Source: JBHHYN01 sp046757565 (lineage in GTDB: Bacteria; Pseudomonadota; Gammaproteobacteria; Eutrophobiales; Eutrophobiaceae). Taken from it: a stretch of 31,877 nt of DNA. The stretch spans positions 1-31,877 of the forward strand of contig JBHHYN010000022.1 of the NCBI GenBank assembly GCA_046757565.1. Direction: 5' to 3'. Positions 24,807-31,877 of this stretch are shown piece after piece (within the stretch, counting starts at the first letter, position 1; each line of letters starts with the position of its first letter). The notes beneath the pieces were generated by a model. The model searched no databases. It saw only the letters and a list, made by a program, of their open reading frames with translations, and was not told where the DNA came from. A program made the position numbers and the translations under genes.

Positions 24807-25864
24807 CCCGCATTTGTGTGTTTCAGTCTTACCTGGCCTTTATTTTCCGGGCATTCACTGACTTCACCGATCAACCAGGCGGTTTCACCCTGTTCCTGTA
24901 ATAAATCAATGGTCCCGGCGGCTGTATCCCGTTGAACAATGAGGACCATGCCTACACCACAGTTAAAGGTCCGGTACATTTCCTCCAGTTCAATATTACC
25001 CGTCTCCATCAGCCAGTTGAAGATGGGCGGCCATCGCCAACTGCTACAGTCGATATTTGCCTGCACCCCTGTTGGTAAAACACGGGGTAAATTTTCAGGT
25101 AAACCGCCACCGGTAACATGGGCTATGGCTTTGACAGGGATCTCCTTCAATAAACTGCGTACCGGTTTTATGTAGATCTTCGTGGGTTCCAACAGGACAT
25201 CGGCGAAGCTCTCCGACTGAAATTTATCGGTCAGTTTCGTTCCTGAATCCGACAGCAGTTTGCGAATCAGGGAGAAGCCGTTTGCATGGGGTCCACTGGA
25301 TGCGATGCCGATAAGCGCATCACCAATTCCGGTCTCTCTGCCATCGATAATCTCATCTTTTTCCACAACACCCACGCAAAAACCGGCCACATCGAAATCC
25401 CCTGCCCGGTACAGACCCGGCATCTCTGCGGTTTCGCCGCCGACCAGGGCACAGCCGGCCAGGGTACAGCCCCGGACGATTCCGGCCACGACCTGTTCCG
25501 CCACCTCTATATCGAGCGTTGAACTGGCATAATAATCGAGGAAAAACAGCGGTTCGGCACCCTGTACCAGGAGGTCATTAACACACATGGCAACCAGATC
25601 AACGCCGATGGCGTTATAGCGCTCTGCCTCGATGGCCAGCATGATTTTGGTCCCCACCCCATCGCTTCCGGACACAAGTACGGGATGGCGGTAGTTCAGA
25701 GATGTCATATCGAACAACGCGCCAAATCCTCCCAGATTACCCATCACGCCAGATCGTTCGGTACCCTTGACCAGTGGCTTGATACGTTCGATGAGCCGGT
25801 TGCCGCGGTCGATACTGACCCCGGCATCGGCGTAGCTGGTTTGTTCCAGATCGTTCGATGACAT
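24803..25864 (-). CDS. purM: Phosphoribosylformylglycinamidine cyclo-ligase
   Basis: PurM (AIR synthetase) closes the imidazole ring in purine synthesis using ATP. The sequence has SYADAGVSIDRGN at 10-22, the phosphate-binding GSDGVGTK (66-73), GGETAEMPG and HVTGGGLPENLPR. The length of 353 is normal. The gene usually heads a purMN unit, but here no purN follows, because trmJ converges on it and the two stops overlap. It is divergent from the DUF2066 gene by 73 bases. Confidence 0.97.
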   Translation of the reverse strand: MSSNDLEQTSYADAGVSIDRGNRLIERIKPLVKGTERSGVMGNLGGFGALFDMTSLNYRHPVLVSGSDGVGTKIMLAIEAERYNAIGVDLVAMCVNDLLVQGAEPLFFLDYYASSTLDIEVAEQVVAGIVRGCTLAGCALVGGETAEMPGLYRAGDFDVAGFCVGVVEKDEIIDGRETGIGDALIGIASSGPHANGFSLIRKLLSDSGTKLTDKFQSESFADVLLEPTKIYIKPVRSLLKEIPVKAIAHVTGGGLPENLPRVLPTGVQANIDCSSWRWPPIFNWLMETGNIELEEMYRTFNCGVGMVLIVQRDTAAGTIDLLQEQGETAWLIGEVSECPENKGQVRLKHTNAG

Positions 25865-25937
25865 ACAGCAATGGTATAGAGCGCAACCCTATATCGCAAT
25901 CCTTGACTTGTGCCGGACTCTTGCATAGCGTGGCGGC

Positions 25938-26990
25938 ATGAGTCGATACATTCAATCGATTACCCTGTTGCTGTGTCTGTTGCCGCTATGCGCCGATGCC
26001 ATCAAGATCCCTGGTCTGTATCAGGTCGAGGTGCCGATTGCCGATCAATCCGGCGAAAACAGACAGCTTGCCATCCAGACAGCACTACGCCTGGTGCTGG
26101 TGAAACTGACTGGCGACCGTTATGCCCCGGAACGTACGGCACTGGCTCCGGTGCTGGAACAGGCCGGAGACTATGTGCAACAGTATCGTTACAAGGAAGC
26201 GAAACGCAAAGATACCGATTTACCCGGCCAGGATATTTCAGGATTAACATTATGGGTGCGTTTTGACGAGGAGACGCTGAATGGTGCCCTGCGTGGCCTC
26301 AGTGTGCCGGTATGGGGCAAGGAGCGGCCATCGACGCTAATATGGCTGGTTGTACAGGATGCATCCGGCCGGCGATTGCTCAGTATGGACAGTGAATCGG
26401 ACTATATTTCCGTCATCGACAGGCGGGCACGGCAACGCGGCATTGTCTTGATTTTTCCATTACTGGATCTTGAGGACACCTCCAGGTTACGTCCCAGCGA
26501 TATTTGGGGTGGCTTTAAAGGGCCTGTTATTGCCGCGTCCAGGCGTTATCAGGTTGATTCCATATTGACCGGCAGTCTCGAGGCTTTGGCCCCTGGTATC
26601 TGGGAAGGCCATTGGGCCGCTTATATAAAAGAGCAGACAATCACCTGGGTGACGCGGGGGGACTTGCCGGATATGGCGCTGGATGAGGGGGTTGACGGCA
26701 TGTCCGATATACTGGCGGCGCAATTTGCACATTCCGGCGGATTGGTTCAGATAACGGATGTTAACATCGCCGTCGCCGATATTTTTAACGTCGACCAATA
26801 TGCACGGGCCCTTAACTATCTGGAGTCGCTGAATTCCGTTACCGATGTGCAGGTAAAACGGGTCGAGCCCGGCAAAGTGACATTTTCATTATCGGCGCAC
26901 GGTGGTGAACTTGCCATTACCCAGGCCATAGCTTTGGGCCGTGTACTCCAGCCTATCACTGCTGGTAATGCCTATCGTTTGTTGCCTTGA
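25938..26990 (+). CDS. DUF2066 domain protein, exported
   Basis: This is a 350-residue protein with a signal peptide of about 21 residues (hydrophobic TLLLCLLPLCADA), followed by a region typical of DUF2066, including LYQVEVPIADQSGENR near the start of the mature part. The signal peptide points to a periplasmic location. The function of the family is not known to me. It lies in the conserved setting purM / DUF2066 / AI-2E transporter / hda. The chosen ATG is the first in frame and gives the signal peptide directly. No strong Shine-Dalgarno is visible before it. Confidence 0.85.
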   Translation: MSRYIQSITLLLCLLPLCADAIKIPGLYQVEVPIADQSGENRQLAIQTALRLVLVKLTGDRYAPERTALAPVLEQAGDYVQQYRYKEAKRKDTDLPGQDISGLTLWVRFDEETLNGALRGLSVPVWGKERPSTLIWLVVQDASGRRLLSMDSESDYISVIDRRARQRGIVLIFPLLDLEDTSRLRPSDIWGGFKGPVIAASRRYQVDSILTGSLEALAPGIWEGHWAAYIKEQTITWVTRGDLPDMALDEGVDGMSDILAAQFAHSGGLVQITDVNIAVADIFNVDQYARALNYLESLNSVTDVQVKRVEPGKVTFSLSAHGGELAITQAIALGRVLQPITAGNAYRLLP

Positions 26991-27021
26991 AAACTTTCGC
27001 AATAGTGCCGGTGAGATACAG

Positions 27022-28092
27022 ATGGCGAGTGAAAAAAAGATGACCGATACACAGAAATGGTTGATCCTTGCCGGCCTGGTCCTTAGCGGTTGGTTATTAT
27101 ATTTACTGGCACCGGTGCTATCGCCTTTCCTGGTGGCCGCCTTTCTGGCCTATCTTGGCGACCCGATCACCGATAAGCTAGAGCATCTGAAGCTCTCAAG
27201 GACTCTTTCGGTCATTATAGTCTTCGCCGTCATGTTGTTGGGGGGAGTGCTGTTATTACTAATACTCATCCCGCTGTTGCAGGAGCAGTTGCTTGCCTTG
27301 CTGGATCGCCTGCCGCGGATCATCAACTGGACCCAGGATGTTTTTTTACCCTGGTTATTTTCTGCAATCGGGGCGGACACCACTACCATCAATCTTGATG
27401 TTATACGCCAGGCGTTGACGGAGAACTGGCAGGATGTCGGTAATATTCTTGGTTTTGTCCTGGGAAAGGTCGGCCATTCCGGCCGGTTTTTGCTGGCCTG
27501 GCTGGCCTATCTGGTACTGGTTCCAGTCGTGACATTTTATCTACTGAGGGACTGGGACATACTCGTCGCTAATGTCAGGGCTTTGCTCCCAAAGCGATAT
27601 GAATCCACGTTAGTCAAGCTTGCCGGAGAGTGCGACGGGGTGCTTGCTGAATTTCTGCGCGGGCAGTTATCGGTGATGCTGGCCCTGGGGATTATCTATT
27701 TCCTTGGTCTCTGGCTGGCAGGACTGGAATTCGCATTATTGATCGGCCTGTCGGCCGGTCTGGTCAGTTTTGTGCCATATCTTGGCGCCATCGTCGGTAT
27801 CGGTATGGCCACGGCGCTGGCCTTCATACAGTTTCATGATTTCATCCATCTGTTCTATGTTGCCCTGGTTTTCGGTTTTGGCCAGGCAATTGAGGGAATG
27901 GTGTTATCCCCCTGGCTCGTTGGTGATCGCATTGGTTTGCACCCGGTGGCCGTTATTTTTGCTGTCATGGCCGGGGGACAGTTGTTTGGATTCCTGGGGA
28001 TCTTGCTGGCGCTTCCGGTTGCGGCAATGATTACGGTGTTATTACGGTTTATTCATCAGCAATATCTCGATAGCAATGTGTGTGCATCATGA
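27022..28092 (+). CDS. AI-2E family transporter (PerM/YdgG-like)
   Basis: This is a polytopic inner-membrane protein with about 7-8 helices: two near the N-terminus (LILAGLVLSGWLLYLLAPVL, FLVAAFLAYLGDP), one at about 60-80, and a C-terminal group with SFVPYLGAIVGIGMA and GQAIEGMVLSPWLVGDRIGLHPVAVIFAVMAGGQLFG, which is the family signature. Members export autoinducer-2 or act as Na+/H+ antiporters, and the substrate here is unknown. I chose ATG at 27022 (GGTGAG upstream), giving 356 residues. The upstream ATG at 26941 would overlap DUF2066 by 50 bases and add an unlikely leader. The stop overlaps the hda start (ATGA). Confidence 0.9.
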   Translation: MASEKKMTDTQKWLILAGLVLSGWLLYLLAPVLSPFLVAAFLAYLGDPITDKLEHLKLSRTLSVIIVFAVMLLGGVLLLLILIPLLQEQLLALLDRLPRIINWTQDVFLPWLFSAIGADTTTINLDVIRQALTENWQDVGNILGFVLGKVGHSGRFLLAWLAYLVLVPVVTFYLLRDWDILVANVRALLPKRYESTLVKLAGECDGVLAEFLRGQLSVMLALGIIYFLGLWLAGLEFALLIGLSAGLVSFVPYLGAIVGIGMATALAFIQFHDFIHLFYVALVFGFGQAIEGMVLSPWLVGDRIGLHPVAVIFAVMAGGQLFGFLGILLALPVAAMITVLLRFIHQQYLDSNVCAS

Positions 28093-28805
28093 ACGGCCGA
28101 CCTACAGAGCCCCGCCAGATCCCGTTACCATTCAGCAACTTTGAACAGTTTCATTTTGATACATATCTGCCGGGGTTGAACCGGGAAGCCGTTCGACAAT
28201 TACACCAGGCCGCGCTCGGTAACGGGACAAAGAATATATACCTGTGGGGGCAGGCAGGTACCGGCAAAAGCCATTTGTTACAGGCTGTTTGCACCTTTTC
28301 CTCGGCCAATCAGCATCATGCCGCCTACATCCCCCTTGCCCTGGAAGACGAACTCACGCCTGATTTATTGCAGGGACTGGAACGGCTTGATCTTGTTTGT
28401 GTGGATGATTTGGACCGGATTACAGCAAAGACTGATTGGGAGCAGGCACTGTTCCATCTGTTCAACCGCATGCGTGACTGTCAACGACCGATGATCATGG
28501 CCGCCAGGCAAAGTCCGCAAGGCATTGCCGTTGTCCTTCCTGATCTGAAGTCCAGGTTGGCGTGGGACCTGGTCTATCGCCTGGCCCCTATGGATGACCA
28601 AGCTGTTATTACCGCGTTAAAACAGCGAGCGCGGGTACGTTCATTCACCCTGCCGGATGAAGTGATAAATTACCTGTATAAGAGGGCCGCCCGGGATACA
28701 CACAGTTTATTCAGACTGTTGGACAGGTTGGACGACGCCAGTCTGGTTGCAAAAAAACGGATTACAATCCCCTTCGTCAAGCAACTGCTGCGGCTGGAGG
28801 AGTAA
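28089..28805 (+). CDS. hda: DnaA regulatory inactivator Hda
   Basis: Hda is a DnaA-like AAA+ protein that, bound to the DNA-loaded sliding clamp, stimulates ATP hydrolysis by DnaA and so limits re-initiation. The clamp-binding motif is QIPLPF (residues 10-15 from the ATG at 28089). Walker A is GQAGTGKS (54-61), Walker B is CVDDLDR, and the sensor-2 region is near RDTHSLFRLLDRLD. At 238 residues it is full length. The ATG overlaps the transporter stop as ATGA. A GTG at 28080 would add only three residues and is less likely. It converges on wrbA. Confidence 0.93.
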   Translation: MNGRPTEPRQIPLPFSNFEQFHFDTYLPGLNREAVRQLHQAALGNGTKNIYLWGQAGTGKSHLLQAVCTFSSANQHHAAYIPLALEDELTPDLLQGLERLDLVCVDDLDRITAKTDWEQALFHLFNRMRDCQRPMIMAARQSPQGIAVVLPDLKSRLAWDLVYRLAPMDDQAVITALKQRARVRSFTLPDEVINYLYKRAARDTHSLFRLLDRLDDASLVAKKRITIPFVKQLLRLEE

Positions 28806-28845
28806 ACGACTCACCGGTCAGTCCGGAGCCTGGAGTGGTTACCGC

Positions 28846-29448
28846 TTACGATTGTCCCCGCAGCAGTGCCACTGCCGTAGTTGCGAGACGTTTGCCCAGT
28901 GCAAGGCATAACGCTTTCTCTTCCTCAGTGATTTTATAGTCACTGTTGGCGCCGGCCAGATGGCTGGGACCGTATGGGGTACCGCCACTGGCAGTGGCGA
29001 TCAACGCGGGCTCGGAGTAGGGCAGACCGATAAGGACCATGCCATGATGCAGCAGGGGTAACATCATTGATAATAATGTCGATTCCTGGCCGCCGTGCAG
29101 GCTGGCAGTCGAGGTAAATACGGCGGCGGGTTTGCCGATCAATGCACCGGACAGCCACAGGTCACCGGTCCCATCAAGAAAGTATTTTAACGGTGCTGCC
29201 ATATTTCCAAACCGGGTCGGGCTGCCCAGGGCGAAACCGTCACACTCCTTCAGGTCATCATTGCTGGCGTAGGGCGGGCCTGAATCGGGAATATCACCTG
29301 CCGCTGCTTCGGCGACGCTCGAAACCGGAGGGACGGTACGGATCCGTGCACGACAATCCGGAACGGATTCTACCCCTCGTCCCACGTGCCTGGCCATCTC
29401 CGCCACATTGCCATAACGGCTGTAATAGAGAACCAGGATTTCAGTCAT
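28846..29448 (-). CDS. wrbA: NAD(P)H:quinone oxidoreductase WrbA (flavodoxin-like)
   Basis: This is a 200-residue FMN enzyme that reduces quinones by two electrons. The FMN phosphate loop is YYSRYGNVAEMA (residues 8-19), SPTRFGNMAAPLK contacts the isoalloxazine ring, and TASLHGGQESTLLSMMLPLLHHGM is the WrbA signature. The C-terminal TPYGPSHLAG is also typical. It starts 3 bases after the arsC stop on the same strand, the familiar arsC-wrbA pair. The product is cytoplasmic and probably limits oxidative stress. Confidence 0.95.
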   Translation of the reverse strand: MTEILVLYYSRYGNVAEMARHVGRGVESVPDCRARIRTVPPVSSVAEAAAGDIPDSGPPYASNDDLKECDGFALGSPTRFGNMAAPLKYFLDGTGDLWLSGALIGKPAAVFTSTASLHGGQESTLLSMMLPLLHHGMVLIGLPYSEPALIATASGGTPYGPSHLAGANSDYKITEEEKALCLALGKRLATTAVALLRGQS

Positions 29449-29451
29449 GAT

Positions 29452-29799
29452 TTAAAGTATTTTCAATACATTTTCAGGCGGCCGGCCCAGGGCGGCCCTG
29501 CCATTGGCCAGCACAACTGGACGCTCGATCAGCACTGGATGTTCAACCATGGCGGTAAGGAGTTGATCCACGCTGAGACTGTCATCATCCAGACCGGCCT
29601 CTTTATAGGCGGTTTCCTTCTTGCGCATGAGTTCCCTGGGTTTAAGGCCCAGCAGCTTTAATATTTCCCTTAGCCGGGTTTTCCCGGGAGGTGTCTTCAG
29701 GTATTCAATGATCTCGGGTTCTATACCTTTATCACGTAGCAGCTGCAGGGTCTGCCGTGATTTGGAACAGCGTGGATTATGATAGATGGTAACTTTCAT
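29452..29799 (-). CDS. arsC: Arsenate reductase (glutaredoxin-type ArsC)
   Basis: This is a 115-residue thioredoxin-fold protein beginning MKVTIYHNPRCSKSRQTL with the active-site cysteine C11. HPVLIERPVVLANGRAALGRPPE near the C-terminus supplies the conserved prolines and arginines of ArsC. It reduces arsenate with glutathione/glutaredoxin. The YffB/Spx-like relatives share the fold, so activity on arsenate is probable but not certain without an arsenic operon, and none is in the window. It pairs with wrbA at a 3-base gap. Upstream, at 29873-29882, lies a G10 tract. Confidence 0.9.
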   Translation of the reverse strand: MKVTIYHNPRCSKSRQTLQLLRDKGIEPEIIEYLKTPPGKTRLREILKLLGLKPRELMRKKETAYKEAGLDDDSLSVDQLLTAMVEHPVLIERPVVLANGRAALGRPPENVLKIL

Positions 29800-29872
29800 T
29801 GGTGTATTTTTGTTTTATGCGGAGGCATCAGGACGAAAACTGTCAACAAGAGTGATTATTTTTCCACTACCA

Positions 29873-29882
29873 GGGGGGGGGG
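29873..29882. repeat. Ten-base G homopolymer
   Basis: A run of ten Gs lies in the 98-base gap between the 538-residue gene and arsC, about 75 bases upstream of the arsC start. Homopolymers of this length are prone to slippage and to sequencing error. Confidence 0.85.
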
Positions 29883-29897
29883 ATAGCAAGCGCGATT

Positions 29898-31514
29898 TCA
29901 GGAAACGTTAAAGTGTTCAAAATTAAGTGATGATTCGATTAATGAATCCGTGCATGCCCTGAAGGTTTTATTCTGGTAACTGATTTCCAGTTCACGATCA
30001 TTGATAAACAGTCCCTTGCCGGTAATGATAGTATTCGGGCCTGAGGTGTCAGGATCGCCGATGATGAATGCACGCTGGAATTGACTGTCGGAAAAACTCC
30101 CATCAAGCGCCCTGATTGCCGCCGGAACGATCTGGGCTGCTATCATCTGAATTCCGATTTTGTAAACCCTGTTTTGTCTGACCATTAACCAACGGATCAC
30201 GCCAAGGGACCATTGCGGTCGTTGTTCCGATCCCTTTAAAGAGGGAGCAAAACCTATCAGGTCCCCCACTCTGACTGCGTTTTTTGGTTTGTCATGTTTA
30301 AGCAGGGCCAGCCCTCCAGCGCCCTGGTCGACCATGTTCCATTGTTCTGTATGATAGGACTGCACCGGAGTGATATCCATTTGCCCGGAAAAGCCGTCTG
30401 TGTCGGTCACAATGTGCTCGTCATCCGGGGGATTGGCGGATATGAATTCCTGTTTGTTGTTCAGGTGAAAATAGATGGCATGCAGTCCGCGAGCCAGTTC
30501 CAGAGTGCCTTCTCTTGTCTTCCGTGGGAAATAACGTTTCGGAGGCAGTCCCCATGCCTTGGACATCTGCGCCAGTATCGATCCGGCGAAATAAGAGGAG
30601 AGATGAACGCTGTCATCCAGAGCCTGTCCCGATTTATGTATGTCTATATGTTTTTGTACCAGTCCCCCAAGTGCCCTGGTATCGATGATGCTGTATTTTT
30701 TATGGCCGGTTTTTATATTGAACTTTGCACAGGGGACAGGCCTGGAATCACTTTCCGAATCGATGACAAAATATCCCGACTGCCGGGCGGGTTTTTCTAA
30801 AGCCTTTATCTCTGCATAGTCAGACCAACTCCCCAATTGTCCGAAGATTTCCCAGATGGCGCCGAATGGCAGGTGATGCGGGTCAACCAGCGATGCCAGG
30901 GCGATACGCTTATAAGCGCTTGAAATGGATGTAGCGTCTTTTTTAGGATCGCCGCCGATTGGCACGATTATAGTATTTTCCTGCCCGAGATCACGGGCGA
31001 AATCGTAAATGCGATTCAGTTCACGCCAGACATTCTTTGGTGTGGGTGAATATTCAAGGAAACTGAAAATTAACGCATGGGACAGATAGTTCAGTGACAT
31101 CAACAGCGCCGGTAATGGAGGTTTTGACTGGCGCCAAAGGGTTTTTTGTTTTAGTGATTCTTCCATGGCCAGTTTGCAGCCATAACCAAGATTGCCGGCA
31201 ATAAGCTTCATCACATTGATCTGGGCCTGCATGGTTTCAATAGATTGCAGGGTATGTTGTGCCCCGGTACTGATCTGGGAGTCCAGATAATAGCGGTAAG
31301 GCCGGTCATACAGTCTTGTCAGTTCCAGACGAACGGCCGGTTTGACGGGTTGCCTGTTGGTAGCCTTGGTTGCCTCATACAACAGACGGCTGGTTTTTTG
31401 AAAGTCGATATAGGGTAAAGAGTCAAGCCACTCCTCTATATATAGCGGCCGTGTATCGATATGCTCTCCCGATGCTGTTTTCCTGAGCGGCACTGAATAT
31501 TGCACTGGCTTCAT
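29898..31514 (-). CDS. Conserved protein with a PilZ-like C-terminal segment
   Basis: This is a 538-residue soluble protein that I do not place in a named family with certainty. Residues ~1-290 form a helical, unrecognised region (start MKPVQYSVPLRKT). From about residue 394 it reads DQGAGGLALLKHD (D396, G400, G401), then RVGDLIGFAP and GVIRWLMVRQNRVYKIGIQMI, which resembles the strands of PilZ c-di-GMP receptors (DxSxxG then GxVRW..IGI). The RxxxR arm expected before D is not clear, and Ser is replaced by Gly, so ligand binding is uncertain. Its nearest upstream promoter region is AT-rich with a TATAAT one base before the ATG, too close to be the -10. It may link pilus or envelope behaviour to c-di-GMP, which is only inference. 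Confidence 0.6.
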   Translation of the reverse strand: MKPVQYSVPLRKTASGEHIDTRPLYIEEWLDSLPYIDFQKTSRLLYEATKATNRQPVKPAVRLELTRLYDRPYRYYLDSQISTGAQHTLQSIETMQAQINVMKLIAGNLGYGCKLAMEESLKQKTLWRQSKPPLPALLMSLNYLSHALIFSFLEYSPTPKNVWRELNRIYDFARDLGQENTIIVPIGGDPKKDATSISSAYKRIALASLVDPHHLPFGAIWEIFGQLGSWSDYAEIKALEKPARQSGYFVIDSESDSRPVPCAKFNIKTGHKKYSIIDTRALGGLVQKHIDIHKSGQALDDSVHLSSYFAGSILAQMSKAWGLPPKRYFPRKTREGTLELARGLHAIYFHLNNKQEFISANPPDDEHIVTDTDGFSGQMDITPVQSYHTEQWNMVDQGAGGLALLKHDKPKNAVRVGDLIGFAPSLKGSEQRPQWSLGVIRWLMVRQNRVYKIGIQMIAAQIVPAAIRALDGSFSDSQFQRAFIIGDPDTSGPNTIITGKGLFINDRELEISYQNKTFRACTDSLIESSLNFEHFNVS

Positions 31515-31877
31515 GATTATAGCTGATAATTATTTTGTTTTTTTTAGGGGACCTCTGCTCTACTCATTTACGCTTGAGGCAGAGATTTCTCAGTTATTCC
31601 CAGCGGGCTTGAGAAAGACTGATTACCCGAATGTTATGTCTTGTTCAAGTATGGGTTAACAGGCACTGTATCTATTAGGGTAGCAAACAGTGTTTCATCT
31701 TTGCCGATAAAAATGGAGTAATGTTCGTAAACGTGAACGCCTCCGTGCCGATTACTGCTCACAGAATGGAAAATGACGGGGGCTGACTCACAGATAAATC
31801 ATATAATACAATACGTTATATATAAATAGAGTCTGCTCATAAAGTCTAACTTATTGATCTTATTATGTAATCTCGGA
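31515..31877. other. Right-end intergenic region
   Basis: These 363 bases hold no recognised gene. The last 80 bases are AT-rich. The minus strand is open without a stop from 31798 to 31634 (55 codons), described separately as a possible small gene or remnant. Confidence 0.5.
31634..31762 (-). CDS. Possible 42-residue small protein or gene remnant
   Basis: A GTG at 31762 opens a 42-codon frame ending in TAA at 31634. The peptide includes HGGVHVYEHYSIFIGKDETL and ends VPVNPYLNKT, which looks protein-like. There is no Shine-Dalgarno, and the next upstream in-frame stop is at 31799-31801. I do not recognise it. It may be the tail of a decayed gene or chance. Confidence 0.2.
   Translation of the reverse strand: MSSNRHGGVHVYEHYSIFIGKDETLFATLIDTVPVNPYLNKT

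Noticed and set aside
25250..25960. Overlapping plus- and minus-strand frames around purM
   Set aside because: They are shadows of purM in other frames. They lack motifs and ribosome sites.
26941..27021. Upstream extension of the AI-2E transporter
   Set aside because: It overlaps the DUF2066 gene in another frame and adds a Cys-rich leader not expected in the family. The ATG at 27022 has GGTGAG upstream.

Overview
The window looks like a chromosomal stretch from a gammaproteobacterium with type IV pili. The grounds are the divergent sucCD / pilSR arrangement, the suhB-trmJ and purM-DUF2066-AI-2E transporter-hda neighbourhoods, and the arsC-wrbA pair. The species cannot be named from this sequence alone. 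No rRNA, tRNA, CRISPR array, transposase or integrase was found.

Layout. (1) 124-2165, minus strand: sucC-sucD, the succinyl-CoA synthetase operon. (2) 2309-8456, plus strand: a tightly packed unit of a small zinc-ribbon-like membrane protein, the PilS sensor kinase, the PilR sigma-54 activator, and a 991-residue membrane protein fused to a spermidine-synthase-like domain. (3) 8635-9271: a near-perfect sigma-54 promoter, a leader hairpin, the major-type pilin gene pilA and a strong intrinsic terminator. (4) 9287-23187: a visibly AT-rich glycan gene cluster. It holds a GT-C-like membrane protein with C-terminal TPRs, a polyprenyl-phosphate-type GT2, a UPF0104/LPG-synthase-TM flippase-like protein, an SDR sugar epimerase/dehydratase, a DegT aminotransferase, a glutamine-dependent asparagine synthetase, a hexapeptide acyltransferase, then on the minus strand a methyltransferase and a GT4, then on the plus strand a fused dehydrogenase/N-acetyltransferase (WlbA-WlbB type) with its DegT aminotransferase partner (WbpE type). 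(5) 23222-31514: housekeeping genes suhB, trmJ, purM, a DUF2066 protein, an AI-2E family transporter, hda, wrbA and arsC, plus a 538-residue protein with a PilZ-like segment. The right end (31515-31877) is mostly non-coding.

Main idea. PilS/PilR and the sigma-54 promoter should control pilA. The three genes right after pilA fit a lipid-linked sugar pathway: the GT2 would charge undecaprenyl phosphate, the UPF0104-like protein could flip it, and the GT-C/TPR protein could transfer the sugar outside the membrane. The remaining genes could build unusual amino sugars such as a di-N-acetylated glucuronate. I infer a pilin glycosylation island between pilA and suhB. The alternative is an O-antigen or capsule cluster that merely sits beside pilA. 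The sequence does not settle this.
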